Shown here piece after piece: positions 13,078 through 22,247 of a stretch of 64,000 bases of DNA. The notes beneath the pieces are model-generated. The model had not been told where the DNA came from, searched no databases, and saw only the letters and a list, made by a program, of their open reading frames with translations. The position numbers and the translations under genes were made by a program. The DNA comes from Prochlorococcus sp. AG-436-M02 (lineage in GTDB: Bacteria; Cyanobacteriota; Cyanobacteriia; PCC-6307; Cyanobiaceae), in assembly GCA_003212515.1 (NCBI GenBank), contig QCPL01000008.1, positions 1 to 64,000 of the forward strand. Reading direction: 5' to 3'. Each line of letters begins with the position of its first letter. The first letter of the stretch is position 1.

Positions 13078-14406
13078 TTACTTAATCAGATCCAAACTCT
13101 TTTGAAGAATGTTGTAGCAGTGTTTTAATTGCTCATCGGTTATACATAGTGGTGGCAAAAGATATATCACATTACCGAGTGGCCTGATGAAAACATTGTG
13201 TTCTAATGCATATGTTTTTATAGATTTACCTGCAATGTTTAGATAACCATTCCTTTCATTGGTGTTTAATTCGAAAGCAGCAATAGTGCCAGCTAATCTT
13301 ACTTTTTTGACTTTTGGATGGACACTTAGTGATTTTAGATGAGTTAAATGCCTGGCTTCAAAATTGAGGTATGACCTAGGATCTTTTTCTAATAGATCTA
13401 AACTTGCATTGGCTGCAGCGCAACCTAGGGGATTCGCGGTAAAGCTATGACCATGCCAAAAAGTCTTTTTCGGATTTGAATCAAGAAAAGCATTAAAAAT
13501 TCTCTGACTTGCCATAGTGATACCCATTGGGAGAAAACCACCGGTCAGTCCTTTAGAAAGGCACATGAGATCAGGTGAGAGTTTCGCACGTTGAGATGCA
13601 AAAAGAGAGCCTGTTCTCCCAAAACCAACCATTACTTCATCAGCAATCAACAATGTATTTGATTGATTAATAATTTTTTGTATCTTTTCTAAAAAAGATG
13701 GTCTCACCATTTCCATGCCACCTGCACCTTGTACAAGTGGTTCAAGAATGACTGCGGCTGTAGGAACTTCAAGTAGTGACTCCAGTATTCTTATTGCCTT
13801 TTCTTCTCGTTTATCTATTTCTGGATCATTCCACCATGTTGATGGCCAGGGTGCTCTGCTTACAGGGAAAAGTAACTTTTCAAATGGTTCGTTAAAAAGG
13901 TTTCTTTCTCCTACTGACATTGCTCCAAAAGTATCTCCATGATAGGCACCTTCAAATGCAATAATGTGTTGCCTTTCCTCTCCTTGATTATGCCACCATT
14001 GTATAGCAAGTTTGATTGCTACCTCTACAGCAGTGGAACCATTGTCTGAAAAAAATAGTCGTTCTAGTCCAGTTATTTTGCTGAGCCTATTTGCTAGATT
14101 TTCTGCTTGTGGATGTGTGAAATCAGCAAATATTACTTGTTCTAGTTCTTGGGCTTGGTGATATATTGCCTCCGCTATATATGAGTTTCCATGACCATGA
14201 AGCGTAACCCACCAACTACTTATTGCGTCAATTAGGGATGTACCATCTTCTTTAATAAGGACAGCGCCATCACCTTTTAGCACTCTTCCAGTTGGCTTTG
14301 AGGATGTTAATTGAGTGAATGGGGGCCAGAGATTTGGATGCCATTGGGCTGCTAATGAATCTTTCATTTGCTTGATCTGGATTGGTTCATGTGACGAAGA
14401 AAGCAA
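13078..14406 (-). CDS. bioA: adenosylmethionine-8-amino-7-oxononanoate aminotransferase
   Basis: BioA turns 7-keto-8-aminopelargonate (KAPA) into 7,8-diaminopelargonate (DAPA) using SAM as amino donor. The PLP lysine is in CLSKGLTGGFLP, the substrate loop in ISSWWVTLHGHG, and EGAYHGDTFGAMS is present. Length 442 is normal. TTG at 14406 has an AAAGG four bases upstream, while ATG 14367 (MKDSLAAQWHPN) has no clear ribosome site; both are possible. It lies 195 bases after bioD in the same direction, so it may be the last gene of the bio operon or have its own promoter in that gap. Confidence 0.94.
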   Translation of the reverse strand: MLSSSHEPIQIKQMKDSLAAQWHPNLWPPFTQLTSSKPTGRVLKGDGAVLIKEDGTSLIDAISSWWVTLHGHGNSYIAEAIYHQAQELEQVIFADFTHPQAENLANRLSKITGLERLFFSDNGSTAVEVAIKLAIQWWHNQGEERQHIIAFEGAYHGDTFGAMSVGERNLFNEPFEKLLFPVSRAPWPSTWWNDPEIDKREEKAIRILESLLEVPTAAVILEPLVQGAGGMEMVRPSFLEKIQKIINQSNTLLIADEVMVGFGRTGSLFASQRAKLSPDLMCLSKGLTGGFLPMGITMASQRIFNAFLDSNPKKTFWHGHSFTANPLGCAAANASLDLLEKDPRSYLNFEARHLTHLKSLSVHPKVKKVRLAGTIAAFELNTNERNGYLNIAGKSIKTYALEHNVFIRPLGNVIYLLPPLCITDEQLKHCYNILQKSLDLIK

Positions 14407-14601
14407 TTAACCTTTGATCTGTTGAAAAACAAAAATTGGTATAGGTCTTATTTTAAAAGTCATTTAATCAAATTCTATTCATCATTTTGCTTTGTGGTTA
14501 GATTACTTTCCTAAACAACTTGAAAAATTGAACTTTGCTTGAAAATTTTTAACTAAGCTCCAATAATAAAGTTTTGAAGAGTTATCTTTTAAAATTAATT
14601 A

Positions 14602-15255
14602 TCAAGACCCTTTAAGCAGATGCTCAAGCCTTTCACTAATCTTTTGTTCTATCCATATCTTAGAGAGCACTTGGGAGGAAACTGTGTCTAGTATAGGCAA
14701 TTGTGCAATTATAGCTACTCCACTAATCTCTTCTAAAGTTTTTGGGTTGTCTGGATGAAATGCTCCATTCAATATGATTCCTAATAAAGGGATATTTCTT
14801 TTTTTTAAAGCTTCAATAGTTAGCAGTGTGTGATTAAGAGTACCTAAACCACTTCTTGCAACGAGGACAATTGGCAGCATCCAATTTTTTAGTTGATCAA
14901 TTTGCATATATTGCCTAGTAAGGGGAACCATGACTCCGCCAGCTGTCTCAATTATCAGAGATTGCTTGACCATAGGAAGGCTTAGATTCTTAGGGTTAAT
15001 TAATTCGTTTTCCTGTTCGGCTGCCCAGTGAGGTGAGACAGCCGCTTTGAACTTATAGCGCTCAGTTAAGATCCTCTCTTTAGGTAGATTTAGAATTCCC
15101 TTAACTGTATTAGTATCACCACCATCTTCAAAGCCGCTTTGAATAGGCTTCCAATAAATTGCGTTTAAGCCTTGCACTAGAAGGCTACTGACGATAGTCT
15201 TACCAACATCTGTATCTGTCCCACATACAATTAATTTTAAAGATTTAAAATTCAT
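14602..15255 (-). CDS. bioD: dethiobiotin synthetase
   Basis: BioD closes the ureido ring of dethiobiotin from DAPA, CO2 and ATP. The P-loop GTDTDVGKT is near the start, followed by YWKPIQSG and the ETAGGVMVPLT segment. I choose ATG 15255, which overlaps the bioC stop as ATGA, rather than the longer ORF from 15285, because the other junctions in this operon use the same overlap. That gives 217 residues, a usual length. Confidence 0.93.
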   Translation of the reverse strand: MNFKSLKLIVCGTDTDVGKTIVSSLLVQGLNAIYWKPIQSGFEDGGDTNTVKGILNLPKERILTERYKFKAAVSPHWAAEQENELINPKNLSLPMVKQSLIIETAGGVMVPLTRQYMQIDQLKNWMLPIVLVARSGLGTLNHTLLTIEALKKRNIPLLGIILNGAFHPDNPKTLEEISGVAIIAQLPILDTVSSQVLSKIWIEQKISERLEHLLKGS

Positions 15256-16007
15256 TTTTGAGCTATAAGTATTTGAATAAACCAAGTCAATTCATATAGA
15301 TTTGTTCTTTGAGAAATTTTCCATGCATTAGTTAGCTTTCTCCATTCCTTCACTTTAAGTGATTGTTGAGGACTACTATGGGCTCCAATGTGTACGAATT
15401 TCTTTAAAAGAGAAGTAATTCTGGGACTTTTTTCAGTAAAACTTTCGAGTTTTTGCAATTGTATATGTTCATTTTTTATTACTTTAATTATTGAATCTTT
15501 AGAGGGAAATGACATGGCTGTACAGATTACATCTGCTTTGTTAGCGGCTTTATGCCATTCAGGGAAACATCCCTTCACTGGGATTGCTATTGCAAGCCAC
15601 CCTCCAGGAGCTAATGCTGAAAACCATTCCCTTAATTTTTCTTCAGGTTTATGTAACCAATGGAGGACAAAACTGGATGCAATTAATTGTGGGGGATGAC
15701 TCAACTTGGGCAGACCTAAGTTCAAATCAAAAAGGATTGTTTCACTATTAGATGGATGCTGTTTAAGCATTTCTGGAGAACTGTCTATTCTGGTAACAGT
15801 TTGATTATGATTAAGTCTTTCTAGTTCATTTGCAAGAAATCCTGTCCCGGAACCTAGGTCAACCCACAGTCCAGTAGGGATATCTCTTTTTGAGCATTCT
15901 AATGCGAGTAACCTTGCAAAAGGTATTTGCAAGCTTGCAGCTTTGTTATAGCTAGAGGAAGCCTCGTCAAAATTTTTGATAATGAGATTTTGCCAGCTTC
16001 TTTTCAT
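15252..16007 (-). CDS. bioC: malonyl-ACP O-methyltransferase
   Basis: BioC methylates the free carboxyl of malonyl-ACP so that fatty-acid enzymes can elongate it to pimeloyl-ACP methyl ester. The SAM-binding loop is LWVDLGSGTGFLANEL, and SSFVLHWLHKPE is the usual later motif. Start is joined to the upstream gene by ATGA (16007-16004), and the end to bioD by ATGA (15255-15252). The 251-residue length fits. Position in an operon with bioF and bioD makes BioC much more likely than another class I methyltransferase. Confidence 0.9.
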   Translation of the reverse strand: MKRSWQNLIIKNFDEASSSYNKAASLQIPFARLLALECSKRDIPTGLWVDLGSGTGFLANELERLNHNQTVTRIDSSPEMLKQHPSNSETILFDLNLGLPKLSHPPQLIASSFVLHWLHKPEEKLREWFSALAPGGWLAIAIPVKGCFPEWHKAANKADVICTAMSFPSKDSIIKVIKNEHIQLQKLESFTEKSPRITSLLKKFVHIGAHSSPQQSLKVKEWRKLTNAWKISQRTNLYELTWFIQILIAQK

Positions 16008-16720
16008 TTAGTTACTTCTAACCAGTTTCTAACTTTCTTAATGATGGCTGGAAGATGAATTACATGACCTTCACCGTTAATAAACCATTCAGTAGGGGCT
16101 TGATTCATATAAGCTCTTAGATCAGAGATGAGTTGAGTAGTTGTTATAGAACTAACTATTTTATCTTCTTTTCCTTGTACAACTAGAACTCTTGCACTTT
16201 TGGATAGAGCATTCGGTAACTTTTGAGTGTTGATTAGCAGGCTAAGGTCTTCAATAAGTTGTTTGCGGCCTTCGCTAGAGATTTCTTGTACAAGACTTTC
16301 CTGCACAAAAGAATCCATCTTATAAGGTTCATTTGCTTTTTGAAGAAATTTTAAAAGCATTTTATTCTCTGTTGGCTTTCCTAAATGTTTTTTCATACCG
16401 TTTAACGCTGTCATTATAGCTCTACTATTTTCTCCATTAGGAATAAAACGACTAAAGCTATTTAGTAAGACAATATCTGAAGCTTCTTTCAAGGTTTTAC
16501 AAGGAACTAAATGTATCCCAAGTGAATGACATAAAATAACTTTTTTCTGGCTTTTAGTTTTCTCTATATTACTTTCCCATGTAGGGCTTTTAGCCTTAAA
16601 ACTCCCATAACCTCTTTCAGAATTTTTCCAGATCCAACCATAGCTTTGAAAGTGTTTTTCCCAGTTTTTCCAAAAGATGCTGTCATAGCACCATCCATGC
16701 ATAGAGATTACTTGGTTCAT
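16004..16720 (-). CDS. bioK: probable pimeloyl-ACP methyl ester esterase (BioK-type)
   Basis: A 238-residue alpha/beta-hydrolase-like protein lying between bioF and bioC with ATGA overlaps on both sides. The nucleophile elbow is LCHSLG with serine as nucleophile, near residue 65, and a histidine near the C-terminus (NGEGHVIHLP) would complete the triad; an aspartate in QGKEDKIV is placed correctly. Such an esterase is needed to free pimeloyl-ACP from its methyl ester. Marine Synechococcus and Prochlorococcus are known to use a protein called BioK in place of BioH; I assign it by operon position and motifs. BioG would be the alternative. Confidence 0.75.
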   Translation of the reverse strand: MNQVISMHGWCYDSIFWKNWEKHFQSYGWIWKNSERGYGSFKAKSPTWESNIEKTKSQKKVILCHSLGIHLVPCKTLKEASDIVLLNSFSRFIPNGENSRAIMTALNGMKKHLGKPTENKMLLKFLQKANEPYKMDSFVQESLVQEISSEGRKQLIEDLSLLINTQKLPNALSKSARVLVVQGKEDKIVSSITTTQLISDLRAYMNQAPTEWFINGEGHVIHLPAIIKKVRNWLEVTK

Positions 16721-17862
16721 TGCTTTTCCCCAAGATGAAACAATAGTTTCTTTAAAGTTTTTTCAGGTAAATTACTTCTGACAATAATTCTTAAGCGAGA
16801 AGTTCCTTCTGGAACAGTAGGTGGACGTATTGCAATAGTTAAAAGACCATTTTGTTCCAGTTCATATTGCTTGTTTAAGGAAGCTTCATCAGTACCAAGT
16901 TCAAGAGAAATAATGGGCCCATTCCCCTTAGGCGAATCCCACCCTTGATTTGATAGCTCTGATCTCCAAAGCATGGATTCTTTTTGAAGATTTCTACCTT
17001 TGTTAGGGTTTTCTTTGAGGAGCTTTAATGCTTCTAATGCTGCTGAGGCTAATGGTGGGGCTAGAGCAGTTGTATAACGAAAAGCACCACTAGTTTGAAG
17101 AAGATGTTCTCCAAAAGTTTTATTTGTAGCTAAGAAAGCACCTCCACTACCAAATGCTTTACCAAAAGTCCCACTAATCATTGTTATCCCTTTCGAGATC
17201 CCATGGCATAGACCACGCCCTTTGCTTCCCATCACACCTAAAGCATGAGCTTCATCAACCAAAAGTCTTGCTTTATAATTTTCACAGAGGGTAGCGACTT
17301 TCTTAATGTCTGGGCTAGTACCTTCCATACTAAAAAGACTTTCGGTTATCACGAGAGGGGACTGCAGGGGATGTTCTACAACACAATTTTGAAGAATCCT
17401 TTCAAGATCAATAATATTGTTGTGAGCAAAACGCTTCATTTTTGCTCCAGAGGCTTTGATCCCTACTAAGAGAGAATGGTGAATTAACTTGTCAGCAATC
17501 ACAGGGGTCGTGCGATTAGCCAAGGCACAGACTGCAGCCAAGTTCGCTTGAAAACCACTTGGGAAGAGGAGAACCCTTTCTAAACCAAGCCATCTCCCAA
17601 GTTCTGTTTCAAGTTTTTTATGTATGGGCCTACTTCCAGTGACAAGTCTGGAGCCTCCAGCTCCTACTCCTTCGTAGAGCATTGTTTTATGTGCTGCTTC
17701 AATTATTCTGGGATCTTGGCTGAGTCCCAGATAATCATTGCTAGCAAGATCTATTAATGAGATTGGGACATTGTCTTTCCCGGAACCATTTAATTGATAA
17801 GCTTTTTCACCTGGCTCCCAGGTCCTCATATTACGTTTTCTTGAGTTGGGAAGATTTTTCAT
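16717..17862 (-). CDS. bioF: 8-amino-7-oxononanoate synthase
   Basis: BioF condenses pimeloyl-ACP with alanine to KAPA, a PLP reaction. LIDLASNDYLGL marks the N-terminal part, VTGSRPIHKKLE the substrate region, DEAHALGVMG the cofactor aspartate, and SGTFGKAFGSGGAF the PLP lysine. Length 381 is normal. It is the first gene of the leftward bio operon; the 133 bases between it and the rightward helicase gene must hold both promoters. Its stop overlaps the next start as ATGA. Confidence 0.95.
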   Translation of the reverse strand: MKNLPNSRKRNMRTWEPGEKAYQLNGSGKDNVPISLIDLASNDYLGLSQDPRIIEAAHKTMLYEGVGAGGSRLVTGSRPIHKKLETELGRWLGLERVLLFPSGFQANLAAVCALANRTTPVIADKLIHHSLLVGIKASGAKMKRFAHNNIIDLERILQNCVVEHPLQSPLVITESLFSMEGTSPDIKKVATLCENYKARLLVDEAHALGVMGSKGRGLCHGISKGITMISGTFGKAFGSGGAFLATNKTFGEHLLQTSGAFRYTTALAPPLASAALEALKLLKENPNKGRNLQKESMLWRSELSNQGWDSPKGNGPIISLELGTDEASLNKQYELEQNGLLTIAIRPPTVPEGTSRLRIIVRSNLPEKTLKKLLFHLGEKQ

Positions 17863-17995
17863 GTATCTAGTTTGATGAGATCTTAAGTACTAAAGAAGAC
17901 TTTTTGATATTTTGAATTTGTATACCTTTCTTGAGATGGCATTATTAGATGGGGAGACTATTTTCTCTGATTAGGATTAGTGAGATGAGCTGGAG

Positions 17996-20773
17996 ATGAT
18001 TAAAACGGCTTTTGATTTTCAAGAAGAAAACTTAGACCTAGGGAATATTTTCCCATTTCAGCTGGACACTTTTCAGCTTGAGGCTATAGATGCTCTTAAT
18101 CAGGGACATTCACTTGTTATTAGTGCCCCTACGGGCTCTGGTAAGACTGTGATTGGTGAATATGCCATTTATAGGGCGATGTCGCATGGTCAGAAGGTTT
18201 TGTATACAACTCCTCTCAAGGCTTTATCGAATCAAAAACTACGTGATTTTCGCAATCAATTTGGTTATGAGAATGTAGGGCTTCTTACAGGGGATTTGAG
18301 TGTTAACAGGGGAGCTCCGATAACGGTGATGACTACAGAAATTTTCCGAAATATGCTGTATGCAGAAGTAGATAAGATGGATGACCCACTCTCTGATGTT
18401 GAAGCGGTTGTTTTAGATGAGTGTCATTATATGAATGATTCTCAACGCGGCACGGTGTGGGAAGAATCCATTATTCATTGTCCTTCAACTGTTCAGCTAG
18501 TAGCACTCTCAGCAACTGTTGCAAATGCAGGGCAATTAACTGATTGGATAGAGAAAGTTCATGGTCCTACAGAATTAATTTTCAGTGACTTTAGACCAGT
18601 ACCTTTGAACTTTTCTTTTTGTAGCGCAAAAGGATTGCATCCTTTGCTAAATAATTCCAGAACTGGCTTGCACCCCAATTGCAAGGTGTGGAGACCTCCT
18701 AAAGGTCAAAAGAAAAAGAGGCGCTCTCCTAGGCAATTACAACCTGAGGCCCCTTCAATCAGTTTTGTAATTAAGCGAATGGCTGAGCGGGAGATGCTCC
18801 CTGCTATTTATTTTATATTTAGTCGACGTGGTTGCGATAGAGCAGTTAAGGATCTTACGGGATCATTTCCTTTACTTTCTAATGTAGAGAAAGCAAAAAT
18901 TGAAGCTCGTTTGAAGACATATATTAATGAGAATTCTGAAGGTATTCGTCGTGGAATACATATTGATGCTCTTAGATGTGGTATTGCCTCTCACCATGCG
19001 GGTGTTCTTCCCGCATGGAAGGAATTAATAGAGGAGTTGTTTCAACAGGGTTTAATTAAGGTTGTCTTCGCGACAGAGACGCTGGCTGCAGGAATTAATA
19101 TGCCTGCTCGCAGCACAGTTATTTCAGCCTTATCTAAACGAACTGAGAATGGTCATCGGCAACTTATGGGTAGTGAGTTTTTGCAAATGGCTGGGAGAGC
19201 GGGTCGGAGAGGATTAGATTTGCAAGGTCATGTTGTAACTGTGCAAAGCCGTTTTGAAGGTGTTCGTGAAGCTGGCGAATTAGCTACTTGTAGTGCAAAC
19301 CCCTTAGTTAGTCAATTTACTCCAAGTTATGGAATGGTGCTGAATCTTTTGCAGCGTTATGACTTGGAAAAATCAAGAGAATTAGTTCAGAGGAGTTTTG
19401 GTTGTTATTTGGCGAGCTTAGATTTGTTTGATGAAGAAGAGCAACTCCAGCAATTACGCAATCAACTTGCTGATCTCCAAGCTTTGGTTGGTGAGATCCC
19501 ATGGAATGCGTTTGAAGATTACGAGAAGAGAAGGAATCGTTTAAAAGAAGAGAGACGGTTGCTTCGCATTCTCCAAAAACAAGCAGCAGATACCTTAATT
19601 AATGAACTTACTGCAGCATTGCAGTTTGCTAGCGTTGGAACATTGATTAGTTTTAAAAACCCATCTTTTAAAGGCCAGGTTATACCTGCGGTTATTGTCT
19701 CAAAATATAAGCAGCAGGGTAAGTCATCGCGTCTTGTGTGTTTGACTGATACCAATGCTTGGACCTTGATAGCTTGTCAGTCTGTGGTAAGTCTTCATGC
19801 AGAATTAAGTTGCCTAGATGTTTCATATATTAAGGCTCCTGATATGAGCCGTCTTGATGAAATAATTTATGGTGATGAGCAAAGTTTATTACTTTCATCT
19901 TCTGTTAAAGATGCCGCACAAGCTCATGATATGGTTACCCCTCAGTATGACCTTGCTGAAGAAGTACTTTCTCAGTCTAAATTTGTAGATTCATTAGAAG
20001 AAGAATTGGCTTGTTTGCCAGCACATCAATGGGGTGATCGTAAAAAGCTCAAAAAGCATCGTAGACGTATGGATGAGTTAGACATTCAAATTAGAGAACG
20101 TCAGGATTTAATACATCATCGTGCAAACCATCATTGGGACACTTTTCTAGCGTTATTGGAGATTTTGCAATATTTTGGATGTCTTGATGAACTTAATTCT
20201 ACTGAAATAGGTAAAACGGTTGGATCATTACGCGGAGATAATGAGCTTTGGTTAGGTCTTGTGCTAATGAGTGGTCATTTGGATGAATTACAACCCTCTC
20301 AGCTAGCTGCTGTGTTGCAAGCTATTAGTACAGAGGTCAATCGTCCTGACTTATGGTCTGGATTCTCAGCATCTTCTCAGTCATTGGAAGCTTTAAATGA
20401 TCTTTCAAGTATACGTCGAGAATTATTACGAATTCAGGAGAGGTATAATTTAGAGATCCCAGCTTGTTCAGAGCCTGAGTTGATGGGACTAGTAGAGGAA
20501 TGGGCCAATGGTTCAACCTGGGATCATTTAATGGCTAATACTTCATTAGATGAGGGAGACGTTGTTCGAGTTTTGCGTCGCACAATTGACCTTCTTGCTC
20601 AGATCCCTTATTGCATTGTAATCAGCAAACAACTTAAATCTAATGCTGCGAAAGGATTACTAGCTTTGAATCGTTTTCCCGTTCGTGAATCAGAAGATAT
20701 ATTTAATGAAAAATTTGAAAATACAAAGGAGAGTAATCCAGCTACGAAGCGCTTGCCTAATTCAGATGTTTGA
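17996..20773 (+). CDS. Ski2-like DEAD/DEAH-box RNA helicase
   Basis: A 925-residue superfamily 2 helicase. The Q-region LDTFQLEAIDAL leads into Walker A APTGSGKT near residue 44, the DECH box near residue 141, SAT in LVALSATVA, and the RecA2 motif QMAGRAGRRG. A basic KKKRR stretch separates the lobes. The C-terminal half has coiled segments and an end resembling the DSHCT domain of Ski2/Mtr4 helicases. It probably unwinds RNA; the substrate is unknown in cyanobacteria. Start ATG follows a GAGCTGGAG stretch. It is divergent from bioF and convergent with fumC. Confidence 0.92.
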   Translation: MIKTAFDFQEENLDLGNIFPFQLDTFQLEAIDALNQGHSLVISAPTGSGKTVIGEYAIYRAMSHGQKVLYTTPLKALSNQKLRDFRNQFGYENVGLLTGDLSVNRGAPITVMTTEIFRNMLYAEVDKMDDPLSDVEAVVLDECHYMNDSQRGTVWEESIIHCPSTVQLVALSATVANAGQLTDWIEKVHGPTELIFSDFRPVPLNFSFCSAKGLHPLLNNSRTGLHPNCKVWRPPKGQKKKRRSPRQLQPEAPSISFVIKRMAEREMLPAIYFIFSRRGCDRAVKDLTGSFPLLSNVEKAKIEARLKTYINENSEGIRRGIHIDALRCGIASHHAGVLPAWKELIEELFQQGLIKVVFATETLAAGINMPARSTVISALSKRTENGHRQLMGSEFLQMAGRAGRRGLDLQGHVVTVQSRFEGVREAGELATCSANPLVSQFTPSYGMVLNLLQRYDLEKSRELVQRSFGCYLASLDLFDEEEQLQQLRNQLADLQALVGEIPWNAFEDYEKRRNRLKEERRLLRILQKQAADTLINELTAALQFASVGTLISFKNPSFKGQVIPAVIVSKYKQQGKSSRLVCLTDTNAWTLIACQSVVSLHAELSCLDVSYIKAPDMSRLDEIIYGDEQSLLLSSSVKDAAQAHDMVTPQYDLAEEVLSQSKFVDSLEEELACLPAHQWGDRKKLKKHRRRMDELDIQIRERQDLIHHRANHHWDTFLALLEILQYFGCLDELNSTEIGKTVGSLRGDNELWLGLVLMSGHLDELQPSQLAAVLQAISTEVNRPDLWSGFSASSQSLEALNDLSSIRRELLRIQERYNLEIPACSEPELMGLVEEWANGSTWDHLMANTSLDEGDVVRVLRRTIDLLAQIPYCIVISKQLKSNAAKGLLALNRFPVRESEDIFNEKFENTKESNPATKRLPNSDV

Positions 20774-20790
20774 AGATAATTACCGACTAT

Positions 20791-22185
20791 TTAATTTGGG
20801 CCGGTCATCAACTTTGGATTAACAATACGATCAAATTCACTCTCACTAATATAGTTTAATATTCTAGCTGCTTCTTTTAGGGTTATCTCCTTCTCATGAG
20901 CGTATTGTGCAATTCGAGTTGCTTTCTCGTACCCAATTTCAGGAGCTAAGCTTGTTACAAGCATAAGAGACTGATTAAGGTTATGCTCGATTTTTATAAG
21001 ATTAGGCTGGATTCCATCAATCATGGAAACGCGTGAGCATTTACAGGCGTTAGTGAGGAGTGTAATACTTTGTATAAGATTAAAGCCTATTAATGGCTTG
21101 TAGGCATTCATTTGTAAATGCCCTCCACTTCCAGCCATCGTAACTGCATTATCAAGAGCAATTACTTGAGTACATACCATTGCCATCGCTTCACATTGTG
21201 TTGGGTTGACTTTCCCAGGCATTATTGAGCTGCCAGGTTCATTTGCAGGAAGGAATAATTCTCCAAAGCCAGCTCTTGGCCCGCACGATAAAAGCCGAAG
21301 ATCATTGACTACTTTTAATAGCGCTACAGCTAATAATTTTAATCCCGACATTGCGTTTACTAAGCCATCATGACTGGCCATTATGGCAAATTTGTTTTTA
21401 GCCGAACTAAAAGGAAGTTTAGTTGTGTTGGCAATAATCTGAGCAATCTCTTCTCCGAACTCTTGTGGTGCATTAAGACCGGTTCCTATTGCAGTACCAC
21501 CTAAAGGAAGAGGGAAAAGCTCTTTCAAGCTTTCTTCTATTCTCTTGCTAGCAGTTGACAATTGATCTTTCCAAGCAGATGCTTCTTGGCCGAGCGTGAG
21601 CGGAATAGCATCTTGGAGATGTGTTCTCCCTATTTTAGTTATGTCATTCCATTCAGTTGATTTTTTTTTGAATGCATTAATAAGTTGATTAAGTTCAGGT
21701 AAAAGATGCTTAGTAATTTCTTGAGCAGATGCTATCTGTATAGCTGCTGGGAAAACGTCATTGGTAGATTGTGATTGATTTACATCATCATTTGGATGCA
21801 AAGGGTTATGACTACCTAAAGGGTGGTTATTGGATAATGATGCAATATTGCAAATCACTTCATTGACATTCATGTTAGTTTGAGTACCACTACCTGTTTG
21901 CCAGACACTTAAGGGGAACTGCTTGTCATGAAGACCTGAAAGAATTTCCTTGCATGCATTAACGATGAAATCTTTCTTGCTCTTTGAGAGTAGACCTAAT
22001 TGTGAGTTAACTATTGCTGCAGATTTTTTAATTGTAGTTAGAGCATAAATTAACTTGATCGGAATTTTGTCGTCTCCAATTGCAAAATTAAGAAGAGCAC
22101 GTTGTGTTTGAGCTCCCCAAAGCGCATGGTTCGAAACCTCTATTGAACCCATGCTGTCACTTTCTAATCGAGATAAATCAGTCAT
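20791..22185 (-). CDS. fumC: fumarate hydratase class II
   Basis: Class II fumarase interconverts fumarate and malate without an iron-sulfur cluster. The superfamily signature GSSIMPGKVNPTQ is exact, and SGTQTNMNVNEV and GRTHLQDAIPLT supply the other active-site regions. Length 464 is normal. It lies 62 bases downstream of purB in the same direction. purB generates fumarate and fumC consumes it, and the two proteins share the same fold, so the pairing makes metabolic sense. The tail end nearly meets the helicase gene. Confidence 0.96.
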   Translation of the reverse strand: MTDLSRLESDSMGSIEVSNHALWGAQTQRALLNFAIGDDKIPIKLIYALTTIKKSAAIVNSQLGLLSKSKKDFIVNACKEILSGLHDKQFPLSVWQTGSGTQTNMNVNEVICNIASLSNNHPLGSHNPLHPNDDVNQSQSTNDVFPAAIQIASAQEITKHLLPELNQLINAFKKKSTEWNDITKIGRTHLQDAIPLTLGQEASAWKDQLSTASKRIEESLKELFPLPLGGTAIGTGLNAPQEFGEEIAQIIANTTKLPFSSAKNKFAIMASHDGLVNAMSGLKLLAVALLKVVNDLRLLSCGPRAGFGELFLPANEPGSSIMPGKVNPTQCEAMAMVCTQVIALDNAVTMAGSGGHLQMNAYKPLIGFNLIQSITLLTNACKCSRVSMIDGIQPNLIKIEHNLNQSLMLVTSLAPEIGYEKATRIAQYAHEKEITLKEAARILNYISESEFDRIVNPKLMTGPN

Positions 22186-22247
22186 TTTTTATAGATGATA
22201 TACAAGCTATAGTTGTTTCATACTAATTCTTTAAATTGCCAGTATTT

